Notes: generated by a model from the letters alone, not told the origin. DNA of 38,064 nucleotides from an uncultured Prevotella sp. (GCA_900556465.1 USPK01000007.1:1-38064); one strand, 5' to 3'; counted from the stretch's first letter, positions 15,989-24,847 are shown. Translations and numbers: made by a program.

Positions 15989-18900
15989 TCAGAAGCACTT
16001 CACCGTGCCCAGGTTGCGGTCGACGAGCAGACCGTCCTGCGGCTTGAGGTTGTACTTGCCCGCCTTCTTGGCTACGAACTTGATGACAAAGAGTTCGGGC
16101 TCGCCGTCGTCGAGCAAGTCGCTGTTGCCACGATTGACGAAGGTGGGGTAGAGCGCCTTCTGCCCGTTGGTGTGGAGACGGTCGTTGGTGAGATTGACCA
16201 TATCCTTCATGCCCGTGGGCTCAATCTTGGCGAACTCGAGCGTCTGCGCGTCGTAAGGCAGAGCGAAGCTGAGGGCGTTGACATAGTGCAGGCCTTTGCC
16301 CGATACCTTGACCGCAATCGTGTCGCCGGCCTGGAAGGTCTTCACATTGGGCGTGAGGACGAGTTCACCGGCCACGGCGTCGCTGGAATTGCGAACGCCG
16401 CCGTCGAGCTCGGTGCTGACGATGGAGATGTCGTAGGCGTCGATGAGGCCATTACGGTTGACGTCGCCGGAACTGATGTAGTCGTAGTCGGCATCACCCT
16501 TGCGCACGCCGGTATAGTTCATGTAGCTCGTCAGGTCGTTCTCGTCGATGCGTTTGTCTCGGTTTATGTCGCCCTGGAGTACGGTCTCGGTGTCGGCCAC
16601 CTTGAAGACGTAGAGCTCGGCGCCGGAGCCGAAGTTGCCGGCGGCTTCCGTCACGTTGAGCCTGAGGTAGCGGGCCGACGGATTGCCTGCAAACGGGAAC
16701 GTCTTGACGCTGTTGTCCTTCTTCCACTCGAAGGCGACGGGCTCGCTCCAGTTCTGGCGGTCGCTGCTATAGGCCACGGTGCCCTTGAGCAACGTGCCGT
16801 TGCCGGCATCCTCACGGGGAACGTATTCAAAGCGGTCAAGCTGGTTGACGCCGCGTAGGTCGAGGGTGAGCTCGAACGGTACGGCGGGCGGCGTGTTCTT
16901 CCACTCGGTGTGCCAGATGCTCTTCTCGTCGAAGTCGAACAGTTTCCCGAGCTCCTGTCCGCTTTGGTCGGGCTTGCTGTTCTGGCCCTTGATGCCCTTG
17001 ATGGCGAACTCGAGCGGATTGCTCTTAGTCGTGCCCGTAGCCGTTGTCCACTCGGAGGCACCGCTGCGGTTGATGGCGCGCACCTTAAAGGTGTAGGTCG
17101 TCTCGGGCTGGAGGCCGTCGAACGTGAACTGGCAGTCGCGGATGGTGGAATAGTTCATGCCTTCGTACTCAATCTCGTAGTAGTCCGCGTTGGCAACCGG
17201 GGCCCACGTGGGCGTAAGGTCGAACGTCCCGACATTCTTCTCGGGGAACGACACCTGCGGCGCGCTGAGCTGGCCCGTGCTGACGAGCAGACGGTCGGCG
17301 GGAGCGTAGGCAAAGCCCTTAACGGTCAGGGCTACGCCGTCTGCCGTGACGTCGGTCTTCGCTATCCTGACGAGCAGCTGCGGATTCTTCGTAATGACTT
17401 GCTGCGCAAACTCGCTGCCCGGCGTGGCGAAGCGGTTGAGGTTGGGCTTCTCGTCGTAGTAGTAGACATTACCCTCGCTGTTGCGGAACTCGTCCAGCGA
17501 GGCGGCGGCCGTCAGTTTCACTTTTTTTTCACCGACCTTGGCGGTCAGCTTCTTGGGCTCCTGGCTCACGTTGATACGGAACTCCGTTGTCTTGACTTTC
17601 TCGAAGCCGTCGAAGTCACCGATGGTGGGGTTGACGGTTACGGTCAGCTCGTCGCCGTCCACGCTGCTTTCAATCAGGGTGCGGGCGGCGCGGCCGGAGA
17701 GGTATTCCTGCGTCGTGCCGTCGTCGTCGTATTCGTTGAAGGACGTGCCCGCTTCGGCGTAGATCTCATAGGCGCGGAAGTCGGCCGGGATCTGCGACGG
17801 GTTGTTGTTGGCCCGTGTCATCGGGATGATGGCGTCGCTCTTCACGAATACGGGCAGCTTCCAGAGGGGGGCATCGAAGTTGTTGACGATGCGGCCGCCT
17901 TCGTAGACGTCGCCGCTGAAGTAGTCCACCCACTTGCCCGCGGGCAGGTAGATGCCGTTGCGCACGTCGTTGCCCTCTTTGTCCATCTTCGTCTCCTTAT
18001 ATATAGGTGCGACGAGGAAGCTCGGTCCGTAGAGGAACTGGTACTGCGTGGCCGTGCCGTAGGTGTAGTCGTTCGGATAGTCGAGGAACATGGCGCGGAT
18101 CATAGGCTTGCCGTCGACGGCGTCACGCGCAATGCTGTACGTGTAAGGCATGAGCTCCGACTTCAGTTTCAGATAAGTGCGGTTGATACTGGCCGCCGGT
18201 TCGCCGAGCATCTGCGGGTACTTGGGGTTAGCGCCCCAGCCGTCCATGTTAAGCTCCATGGGCGTAAACGTTTTCCACTGGTATTCGCGGACATTGACCG
18301 GAACGTTCTTGCCTCCGAAGATGCCGTCTACGTCATTGGTAATGTTCGGCTGGCCTGAGAGTCCGGAGCCGATGAAGGTGGGAATGTGGTAGCGGATGTA
18401 TTCCCAGTCGCCGCCCGTCTGGTCGCCGGTCCAGATGCCGGCATAGCGCTGCGTGCCGGCCCAGCCGTCGACGGAGATGATGAACGGGCGGGCGTTGGAG
18501 CCGTAGTAGGGCATAATCTCGCCTACGTCGCTCACGCCGTTGAGGCCGAACGAGTAGCCCGCGCCTACCCACGCTACGTCCGTCTTGAGCACGCGGACGC
18601 CACCGTCCCGCACCTCCTTGACAATGTCACGCTGCAAGAGCGGCTCGACCCCGTCCTTCGGGTAAAGGTCACTCTGCGTCCAAAGGCCCACCTCGACGCC
18701 CTTGGAGCGGGTGTAGTCGCTGAATTCCCTCAGCGTGCGGATGTTGCCGTCGAGCGTAGTGTCCTGGCCGTAGCCACAGCCGTAGCCGTCGTTGGGCAAG
18801 ATCCAGCCCAGCGGCATATCGGCGGCGGCGTAGCGGTCCACGACGGCGCGGGCCGAGAACTGGTAGTTGTTGTGCTCGCCGTTCAGGCTCTCCTTCGTGC

Positions 18901-19858
18901 CGCCGTTGTCCTTCTGGCTTTCGCTATACCGCTTGCCGTCCTCAAAGGTCATGGAGCCGTTTTCCGACTCGGTCCAGTAGTCGCGGTTATAGGCGTTGAG
19001 ATGGCCCTCGTAGAAGCCGAACTTGGGCAGCAGCACGGGGTTGCCGGTCAACTGGTAGAAGTCGTTGAGCAACTCCACGGGGCCACTGTTCACCATGACG
19101 AACGCGTCGAGATAGTTCTCCGAGTGGGAGAGCTTGACGAGCTCGGGCGTGGTGGAGCCGAAGTCGTAAGTGCCCGGGCGGAACGTGTGCCACATCACGC
19201 CGTAGCCTTTCGTCGACCAGTAGAAGGGCGTCGGGGAAGCCACGCCGCCGTCCACCCAATTGTTCGTGTTCTCGATGGCGATAATCTTTCCCTTGTGGGA
19301 GAAACGCCCGTTCTGCACGCCGCCGCCGTAGAAGTATTCGTTGGTGTGGGCGCGGAACGTGAGGGTCGTTTTGTCGCTCTCGAAGGCTACGGGCGCCGCC
19401 TCCTCGATGACGGTCTCACCCGTCTCGAGGTTTTTCACGTTCATCAGTCCCGTCTGGCGGTCGAAGGTCAGCTCGATTTTGGGCGTGGCGATAACGATGT
19501 CGGCCGCGCCCTTGCTGACCTGCAGTTCGCCGGGGTTGCGGCGGGCCGAGCCGGTCAGAATCTGGGCCGGCGGGGTGGCTTGCGGGTCGCGCATGATGCC
19601 GCCGTTGTCGTCGCGGAACAGGCGGAAGATGTTTTCGCCGTAGAAGTCTATCTGCAGCAACTTGCCGTTGGCATAGAGCACCTCGACCGTTGTCGGGTTA
19701 ATCTGGCGTACGTCGGAGATGCCGGCATCCGCTGCGGCGACGGCCGCACGGGCTGGCGCGGGCACGGCGGACTGCACGGGCAGGGGCGCCATGGCCAACG
19801 GCAGGGCCAAGGCGAAGGCTGCACAGCATCCGATGTACAGGTTCTTGTTGGGTTTCAT
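15989..19858 (-). CDS. Secreted multidomain GH31 glycosidase, putative alpha-N-acetylgalactosaminidase, with dockerin- and cohesin-like modules
   Basis: This 1289-residue protein has a signal peptide (about 1-30). The GH31 N-terminal beta domain (about 45-270) carries EYFYGGGVQNG. The catalytic barrel (about 275-580) has nucleophile D427 in VLKTDVAW and acid/base D479 in GIWTGDQTGGDW; the spacing of 52 resembles that of GH31 alpha-GalNAc-ases. VDGWAGTQRYAGIW also suits that subgroup, but this is from memory of the family. Next come C-terminal beta domains (about 590-790), an FN3 domain (about 865-945), a CBM32/F5-8-like domain (about 947-1087), two calcium-loop repeats like a dockerin (GDINRDKRIDENDL at 1096-1109 and GDVNRNGLIDAYDI at 1131-1144), and a cohesin-like beta domain (about 1163-1285). 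The ATG follows a long leader. It is a single gene with its own terminator. Confidence 0.88.
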   Translation of the reverse strand: MKPNKNLYIGCCAAFALALPLAMAPLPVQSAVPAPARAAVAAADAGISDVRQINPTTVEVLYANGKLLQIDFYGENIFRLFRDDNGGIMRDPQATPPAQILTGSARRNPGELQVSKGAADIVIATPKIELTFDRQTGLMNVKNLETGETVIEEAAPVAFESDKTTLTFRAHTNEYFYGGGVQNGRFSHKGKIIAIENTNNWVDGGVASPTPFYWSTKGYGVMWHTFRPGTYDFGSTTPELVKLSHSENYLDAFVMVNSGPVELLNDFYQLTGNPVLLPKFGFYEGHLNAYNRDYWTESENGSMTFEDGKRYSESQKDNGGTKESLNGEHNNYQFSARAVVDRYAAADMPLGWILPNDGYGCGYGQDTTLDGNIRTLREFSDYTRSKGVEVGLWTQSDLYPKDGVEPLLQRDIVKEVRDGGVRVLKTDVAWVGAGYSFGLNGVSDVGEIMPYYGSNARPFIISVDGWAGTQRYAGIWTGDQTGGDWEYIRYHIPTFIGSGLSGQPNITNDVDGIFGGKNVPVNVREYQWKTFTPMELNMDGWGANPKYPQMLGEPAASINRTYLKLKSELMPYTYSIARDAVDGKPMIRAMFLDYPNDYTYGTATQYQFLYGPSFLVAPIYKETKMDKEGNDVRNGIYLPAGKWVDYFSGDVYEGGRIVNNFDAPLWKLPVFVKSDAIIPMTRANNNPSQIPADFRAYEIYAEAGTSFNEYDDDGTTQEYLSGRAARTLIESSVDGDELTVTVNPTIGDFDGFEKVKTTEFRINVSQEPKKLTAKVGEKKVKLTAAASLDEFRNSEGNVYYYDEKPNLNRFATPGSEFAQQVITKNPQLLVRIAKTDVTADGVALTVKGFAYAPADRLLVSTGQLSAPQVSFPEKNVGTFDLTPTWAPVANADYYEIEYEGMNYSTIRDCQFTFDGLQPETTYTFKVRAINRSGASEWTTATGTTKSNPLEFAIKGIKGQNSKPDQSGQELGKLFDFDEKSIWHTEWKNTPPAVPFELTLDLRGVNQLDRFEYVPREDAGNGTLLKGTVAYSSDRQNWSEPVAFEWKKDNSVKTFPFAGNPSARYLRLNVTEAAGNFGSGAELYVFKVADTETVLQGDINRDKRIDENDLTSYMNYTGVRKGDADYDYISSGDVNRNGLIDAYDISIVSTELDGGVRNSSDAVAGELVLTPNVKTFQAGDTIAVKVSGKGLHYVNALSFALPYDAQTLEFAKIEPTGMKDMVNLTNDRLHTNGQKALYPTFVNRGNSDLLDDGEPELFVIKFVAKKAGKYNLKPQDGLLVDRNLGTVKCF

Positions 19859-20025
19859 GTTAGGATAAAGATTAGAATGTTCCTGCGTATCTTAATTTAA
19901 GGAGTCGGCCGGCGGCATGCCCCGGGCGGGGGCCGAGGCCTGGCGGAGCCGGTGCCTGCGCGCCGCGGGGCGCGGACGGGGCAGCGGCTGACGGCCATGC
20001 CGGCGGCGGCACCTGGCTTTACGGG

Positions 20026-20033
20026 CAAAAATA
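20026..20033 (-). promoter_or_regulatory. -7 box TATTTTTG upstream of the GH31 gene
   Basis: TATTTTTG on the minus strand lies about 167 bases before the GH31 ATG, so it would give a leader of about 160 bases. The -33 region is only T-rich. The sequence between the ATG and this box holds nothing else I can identify. Confidence 0.4.
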
Positions 20034-20200
20034 CGCAATTCGTCGATATGAAAAAAGTTTCCGTCTGCCGAAATCCGCCGCCGGGCCTGTTTTTAACGGG
20101 CTGACGCCGCCGGGCAGCCGGGACCGGTCGCCCGCCGGCGTCGCCGAGGCATGCGCGTCCGCCCCGCTGGCCCGGTGCGACGCCGACAGTTTCCCGCACC

Positions 20201-20259
20201 ACGGGCCTTAGCCCAGTTTTTACGGGGATAGGGCCAGTTTTTACGGGGCTAAGGCCCGT
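20201..20259 (-). repeat. 59-bp intergenic palindromic element, copy R5
   Basis: This copy lies in the 604-base divergent gap between the GH31 and carboxyltransferase genes. Three units at 21-base steps are very clear here: ACGGGCCTTAGCCCAGT, ACGGGGATAGGGCCAGT and ACGGGGCTAAGGCCCGT, joined by TTTT. On the minus strand GAAAC (complement of 20189-20193) lies 8-12 bases beyond the element, so orientation is minus. Confidence 0.9.
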
Positions 20260-20392
20260 AGCCGGCGCAATGGCGGGCGCGGCCCGGCCGTCGGGGCCGC
20301 CGCGGAGGCGGCTACGGGGGCGGCCGGCGGGACCGGAAAGCGGGTGGCGCAGCGGTAAGCGGATAAAAAACAGAAAACTGCGCAGTCGGAGC

Positions 20393-20421
20393 TTGGCTGT
20401 GCGATATTTTTCTTACCTTTG
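20393..20421 (+). promoter_or_regulatory. Bacteroidetes-type promoter of the carboxyltransferase operon
   Basis: TTG (20393-20395), an 18-base spacer and TACCTTTG (20414-20421) match the -33/-7 consensus. The start codon is 41 bases downstream. Confidence 0.75.
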
Positions 20422-20462
20422 TGGCGGTTTAATTTTTCAAGCCTTTCAAACTTTTATTATAT

Positions 20463-22016
20463 ATGAGTGAACAACTGAAGAAAATCAAGCAACTCGTCGA
20501 ACTGCGCCAGAAGGCCCGCCTCGGCGGCGGCGAGAAAGCCATCGAGAAGCAGCACGCCAAAGGCAAGGCCACGGCGCGCGAACGCATCGACCTGCTCCTG
20601 GACAAAGGCTCGTTCGAGGAGATGGATATGTTCAAGCTCCACCGTTGCCATAACTTCGGCATGGAGAAAAAGCAGTTCCTCGGCGACGGCGTAGTGGCCG
20701 GCAGCGGCACCATCAATGGCCGCTTGGTCTTCGTCTTTGCGCAGGACTTCACCGTTAACGGCGGCTCCCTTTCCGAGACGATGGCCGAAAAGATCTGTAA
20801 GGTGATGGACCTCTCCATGAAGGTCGGTGCGCCCTGCATCGGGCTCAACGACTCGGGCGGTGCGCGCATCCAGGAGGGCATTAACGCCCTGGCCGGCTTC
20901 GGCAGCATTTTCCAGCGCAACATCGAGGCTTCGGGCGTCGTGCCCCAGATTTCCGGCATCTGCGGCCCCTGCGCCGGCGGCGCCGTTTACAGCCCCGCCC
21001 TGACGGACTTTGTCGTCATGCTCGAGGGCGTCAGCTACATGTTCCTCACCGGCCCGAAGGTGGTGAAGACCGTAACGGGCGAGGACGTCAGCCAGGAGGA
21101 CCTCGGCGGCGCCAGCGTCCACTCGTCGAAGAGCGGCGTCTGCCACTTCACGGCCAAGACCGAGGAGGAGTTTGCCCAACTCATCCGTCGCCTGCTCAGT
21201 TACATCCCGCAGAACAACATGGAGCGTGCGCCCCGCGTGGCTTGCACCGACCCCATCGACCGTAAGGAGGACATGCTCAACGAAATCGTTCCGGACAACC
21301 CCAATATGGCCTACGACATGTACAAGGTAATCGGGGCGGTGGTGGACAACGGCGAGTTCCTCGAAGTGCAGCGCAACTTTGCCCGGAACATCATCATCGG
21401 CTTCGCCCGCTTCAACGGCGAGAGCGTGGGCGTCGTGGCCAACCAGCCGAGCGTATATGCCGGCGTGCTGGACTGCAACGCCTCGCGCAAGGCTGCCCGC
21501 TTCGTCCGCTTCTGCGACTGCTTCAACATCCCCATCGTATCGCTCGTCGACGTCCCCGGCTTCCTGCCCGGCACGGGCCAGGAGTACAACGCCGTCATCG
21601 ACCACGGCGCCAAGCTGCTCTACGCCTACGGCGAGGCCACCGTACCCAAGGTGACCGTGACGCTACGCAAGAGCTACGGCGGCTCGCACATCGTGATGGG
21701 CTGCAAGCAGCTGAAGGCCGACCTGAACTATGCCTGGCCGTCGGCCGAGATTGCCGTGATGGGCGCCAGCGGTGCCGTTGCCATCCTCAACGGTAAGGAG
21801 GCCAAGGAGCAGGCAGACCCGAAGGCCTTCCTGGCGGAGAAGGAGAAGGAGTACAACGACCTCTTCACCAATCCCTACAAGGCTGCCGAATACGGATACG
21901 TGGACGACGTCATCGAACCGCGCAACACGCGCTTCCGCATCTGCCGCGCTCTGGCGCAACTGGAGAACAAGCGCGAGTCGCGCCCGGCCCGCAAGCACGG
22001 CAACATCCCCTTGTAA
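20463..22016 (+). CDS. mmdA: Acyl-CoA carboxyltransferase subunit (methylmalonyl-CoA decarboxylase alpha / propionyl-CoA carboxylase beta)
   Basis: This 517-residue biotin-dependent carboxyltransferase moves CO2 between carboxybiotin and propionyl-CoA/methylmalonyl-CoA. It has the two crotonase-like halves of the family: NDSGGARIQEG and GPCAGGAVYSPALTDF in the first, and DVPGFLPGTGQEYN and KSYGGSHIVMG in the second. In Bacteroidales such proteins belong to the succinate-propionate pathway. It is first of three plus-strand genes with a small protein and a biotin carrier. A beta (OadB-like) membrane subunit and a biotin carboxylase are both absent from the cluster, so decarboxylase and carboxylase roles cannot be told apart here. 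Confidence 0.93.
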   Translation: MSEQLKKIKQLVELRQKARLGGGEKAIEKQHAKGKATARERIDLLLDKGSFEEMDMFKLHRCHNFGMEKKQFLGDGVVAGSGTINGRLVFVFAQDFTVNGGSLSETMAEKICKVMDLSMKVGAPCIGLNDSGGARIQEGINALAGFGSIFQRNIEASGVVPQISGICGPCAGGAVYSPALTDFVVMLEGVSYMFLTGPKVVKTVTGEDVSQEDLGGASVHSSKSGVCHFTAKTEEEFAQLIRRLLSYIPQNNMERAPRVACTDPIDRKEDMLNEIVPDNPNMAYDMYKVIGAVVDNGEFLEVQRNFARNIIIGFARFNGESVGVVANQPSVYAGVLDCNASRKAARFVRFCDCFNIPIVSLVDVPGFLPGTGQEYNAVIDHGAKLLYAYGEATVPKVTVTLRKSYGGSHIVMGCKQLKADLNYAWPSAEIAVMGASGAVAILNGKEAKEQADPKAFLAEKEKEYNDLFTNPYKAAEYGYVDDVIEPRNTRFRICRALAQLENKRESRPARKHGNIPL

Positions 22017-22058
22017 TCGCGCCGCGAGCAGTTCCGTCCCCATTAAGAGTAGAAGAAA

Positions 22059-22322
22059 ATGAAAACTTTCAAATATCAAATCGACGGTAAGGAAATCGCC
22101 ATCCGCCTGGACGCGCACGCCGGCACCATAGCCGAAGTGCTCGTAGACGGGGCCGCCCCCGCCGTGCCGGAAGAGAAGATGCCCGTCTATGCCGCCGTCA
22201 TCGCCCTCGCCCTCATCGAGCACGAGGTGGAAGTGGTCCACGACGACGAGACCGGCGTCATCACGGTCGTTCCCCAGGAGAGCCCCTGGGGCAACCCGTC
22301 CCTCCACATGACGGCCCTTTGA
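22059..22322 (+). CDS. Small protein between carboxyltransferase and biotin carrier; OadG-tail-like
   Basis: This 87-residue soluble protein has no clear membrane segment (45-53 is a short hydrophobic helix). Residues 1-31 (MKTFKYQIDGK..., ending VLVDG) align with the N-terminus of the next gene's product (MKQYKYKVNGA..., ending VEVNG). The C-terminal half, AAVIALALIEHEVEVVHDD followed by ETGVITV and ESPWGNP, resembles the cytoplasmic tail of OadG/MmdD-type subunits. It may be a connector subunit of the carboxyltransferase complex; that is inference from position and weak similarity. It lies 42 bases after mmdA and 60 bases before the biotin carrier, so it is co-transcribed. Confidence 0.75.
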   Translation: MKTFKYQIDGKEIAIRLDAHAGTIAEVLVDGAAPAVPEEKMPVYAAVIALALIEHEVEVVHDDETGVITVVPQESPWGNPSLHMTAL

Positions 22323-22382
22323 GCCGGCACGCAGGCACAATTCCTGCCATCACATTCCCATATCATTAAAACGACAAACAGT

Positions 22383-22835
22383 ATGAAACAGTACAAATAT
22401 AAAGTCAACGGGGCACAGTATGATGTGACCATCGACAGCATCAATGGCTCTGTGGCGAAAGTCGAGGTGAACGGCATTCCCTTTGAAGTGGAAATGCAAG
22501 GTTCCTCGCTGGTAGAGGAGGCGCTGCCTACGCAGACGGTGAGCGAGGAAAGCGCTCCGGCTCCCGCAGTCGCTCCGGCCGCCGAGAAACCGGCTGCCGC
22601 TCCCGCCGCCGGCCCCGGTGCCGGCGCGCCCGTCAAGGCCCCGCTGCCCGGCGTCGTGACGAAAATCCTCGTCCAGGTAGGCCAGGCCGTGAAGAAAGGC
22701 GAGACGGTGCTCGTGCTCGAGGCCATGAAGATGGAGAACAACATCACCGCCGAGACGGACGGTAAGGTGACGGGCATCTGCGTTGCCGCCGGCGACAGCG
22801 TCCTTGAAGGCGCCACGCTGCTCACTATCGGTTGA
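22383..22835 (+). CDS. mmdC: Biotin carboxyl carrier protein of the carboxyltransferase complex
   Basis: This 150-residue protein carries the biotin group between active sites. It has an N-terminal beta segment (1-40), an Ala/Pro-rich flexible linker (about 55-85), and a biotinyl domain (about 83-150) with EAMKMEN, where K116 is the predicted biotinylated lysine. APLPGVVTKI and GDSVLEGATLLTI are typical of the fold. It is the last gene of the operon and is followed by a strong hairpin. The N-terminal segment is shared with the preceding 87-residue protein. Confidence 0.93.
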   Translation: MKQYKYKVNGAQYDVTIDSINGSVAKVEVNGIPFEVEMQGSSLVEEALPTQTVSEESAPAPAVAPAAEKPAAAPAAGPGAGAPVKAPLPGVVTKILVQVGQAVKKGETVLVLEAMKMENNITAETDGKVTGICVAAGDSVLEGATLLTIG

Positions 22836-22866
22836 GGCTGAAACCCCGTACGGGCATTTTGCAACA

Positions 22867-22899
22867 GCGGCCCCGGACGACAAGCTCGTCCGGGGCCGC
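22867..22899 (+). terminator. Strong hairpin after the biotin carrier gene
   Basis: A perfect 14-base GC-rich stem (22867-22880 with 22886-22899) has a 5-base loop CAAGC and starts 31 bases past the stop. No U run follows in either direction, so it may act as an RNA 3'-end stabiliser or a Bacteroidetes-style terminator. Confidence 0.7.
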
Positions 22900-22938
22900 G
22901 TGCGTCGGGTAGCCGCCGGGGCGGCCGCCCGGATGCGG

Positions 22939-22986
22939 CAACGGCGGGAACAGGTCCGCAAAGTGGGGAGCCTGTTCCCGCCGTTG
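22939..22986 (-). terminator. Strong hairpin after the GH20 gene
   Basis: A perfect 16-base stem (22939-22954 with 22971-22986) has a 16-base loop and lies 36 bases past the GH20 stop on the minus strand. It has no U run. With the hairpin at 22867-22899 it separates two convergent genes. Confidence 0.65.
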
Positions 22987-23022
22987 AGAGTCGGGGCGGA
23001 GCGGCGCGGCGCCGCGGGCCGC

Positions 23023-24702
23023 TCACTGCACGCCGGGGTCGGCCACCGGCGAGTCCAGCATGAAGTGACGGCCGTAGTTATAGTGTCCGTAGTCCAGCAG
23101 GGCGCGGTCGGCCGTGATGCGGCGGCAGAAGTCGTCGAAGTCCTTGTCCTTCTCCTGCGTCCAGCCGGCTTCCGCTATGGCGATGAGGCGCGGCAGGGCC
23201 AGGTATTCCAGGTAGGAGCGGTCGGAGACGTGTTCCGTCCAGAAGGTGCCCTGCACGCCCGTGTAGTAGCGTTGCAGCGACGCGGGCAGGTCCGCCGGGA
23301 CGGGAACGTAGGTGTACGTGCGGCGCAGGTTGTCCTTGCCGTCGCCGGCACCGGGCGGCTCGCTGGGCGACGTGCTCTGCTTGCGGTTGATGTAGTACGG
23401 GCCGATGGGCGTAATGATGTTGTTCATGCCGAGACTGGCCGCCTTGCGCGCGGCTGCTTCGGGCCCTACCCAGCACATGACCGTGGCGCCCGTCTTCCGT
23501 AGCATCGCCGTGTCGGCGCCCTGGGCTGTGATGGCTTCGTTCCAGACCATGAGCTGCCGGCCGCGGGCCTGGATGTGTTCGGCCATTTCCTCGATGAAGT
23601 GGCTTTGCAGCTGGCGGTAGCTCGTCAGGCCCAGTTCCTTGTAGCGGGCCTGGCAGAGCGCGTTGTTCTCCCAGGCCGTCGTGGGGCACTCGTCGCCGCC
23701 GATGTGGATGTATTCGTAGGGAAAGATGTCCATGATCTCGGTCAGGATGTCGCGGGCAAAGCGGACGGCGGCCGTGTCGGCTACGTTGAGCACGTCGGTC
23801 GAGACGCCCCAGCCGCACCACACGTCGTGCCGGCCCCGGGGCGTGCAGCTGTACTCCGGGTAGGAGGCCATCGCCGCCATGAAGTGGCCGGGCATGTCTA
23901 TTTCGGGTATCACCTCGATGTGGCGCTCCTTGGCGTAGGCCACGACGTCGCGCAGCTCCTCCTGGGTGTAGAAATAGGGGCCGTAGGGACGGTTGATCCA
24001 GTATTCCCCCTCCTCCATGTCGGTAAAGAGGGAGTTGGAAGCGATACTACCGTGCTCCGTCAGCCGCGGGTACTTCTTGATTTCGACCCGCCAGCCCTGG
24101 TCGTCGGACAAGTGCCAGTGGAAGCGGTTCATCTTGTAGTAGGACATGACGTCTATCATGCGTTTCACCTCGTCTGTGGTGAAGAAGTGACGCGCTACGT
24201 CGAGCATGAAGCCGCGGTAGGGGAAGCGCGGCGCGTCCTGGATGCTGACGAGCGGGAGGCTATAGTCGGTGACGCTCCTGTCGCGCACGCCGGCCATGAC
24301 GTTGGCGGGGAGCATCTTCTTGAGGCTCTGGAACCCGTAGTAGAAGCCGGCGGGCGTGGTGGCCTTGAGCGTGATGCCGTCGGCCGTGACGTCGAGCTCG
24401 TAGCCTTCGTCGCCCAGGCCGGCGGTGGAGCGGTCCATGTGCAGGAAGGCTTTGCCGCTGTTGCGGCGTACTTTGACCTTGCGGCCGGTGGCGGTGCGGA
24501 AGGCGTCGGCAAACTTCTCGGCCTCGGCGGCCATCTCCTCGGGCAGGGCGCCCGTATTGATGGTGAACCGTTCGGGCAGCGTGAGCCGGCCTTCGGCAAG
24601 GGTCATCTGCATCGGCTTAGGGGTAAGGTTGACCCACTCCTGGGCGCGTGCCGCGCAGGCGAGGACCAGGAACAGGGCGAACCAGAGAACTTTTTTCTTC
24701 AT
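23023..24702 (-). CDS. Secreted beta-N-acetylhexosaminidase, GH20
   Basis: This 559-residue exo-enzyme removes terminal beta-linked GlcNAc or GalNAc. It has a signal peptide (1-20, ending ACAARA), an N-terminal GH20b domain (about 25-155), and the GH20 barrel (about 160-500). Key motifs are FHWHLSDDQGWRVEI (194-208), EIDMPGH (267-273), and HIGGDECPTTAW (333-344), with the catalytic D337-E338 pair that uses substrate-assisted catalysis. The length is short for Bacteroides GH20 enzymes that carry extra C-terminal modules, so this is the core enzyme only. It is a single gene. A possible -7 box TAACTTCG lies near 24765-24772. Confidence 0.95.
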   Translation of the reverse strand: MKKKVLWFALFLVLACAARAQEWVNLTPKPMQMTLAEGRLTLPERFTINTGALPEEMAAEAEKFADAFRTATGRKVKVRRNSGKAFLHMDRSTAGLGDEGYELDVTADGITLKATTPAGFYYGFQSLKKMLPANVMAGVRDRSVTDYSLPLVSIQDAPRFPYRGFMLDVARHFFTTDEVKRMIDVMSYYKMNRFHWHLSDDQGWRVEIKKYPRLTEHGSIASNSLFTDMEEGEYWINRPYGPYFYTQEELRDVVAYAKERHIEVIPEIDMPGHFMAAMASYPEYSCTPRGRHDVWCGWGVSTDVLNVADTAAVRFARDILTEIMDIFPYEYIHIGGDECPTTAWENNALCQARYKELGLTSYRQLQSHFIEEMAEHIQARGRQLMVWNEAITAQGADTAMLRKTGATVMCWVGPEAAARKAASLGMNNIITPIGPYYINRKQSTSPSEPPGAGDGKDNLRRTYTYVPVPADLPASLQRYYTGVQGTFWTEHVSDRSYLEYLALPRLIAIAEAGWTQEKDKDFDDFCRRITADRALLDYGHYNYGRHFMLDSPVADPGVQ

Positions 24703-24847
24703 CCGTTGGTGGGGTTAGAGGGTTAGTATATATATAAATAAGGTGTAGCGCAGCGCTTACGCTGCGAAGTTAAACTTTTTTATGTAATAACGGCGGACTT
24801 CGGGGGAATATTCGCGCAGAAAGGCCCTCAGGCCGGGGAAAAACCGC

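Noticed and set aside
15380..19900. Long plus-strand open frames opposite the DnaQ-like and GH31 genes
   Set aside because: They follow the codon pattern of the real minus-strand genes and have no recognisable domains.
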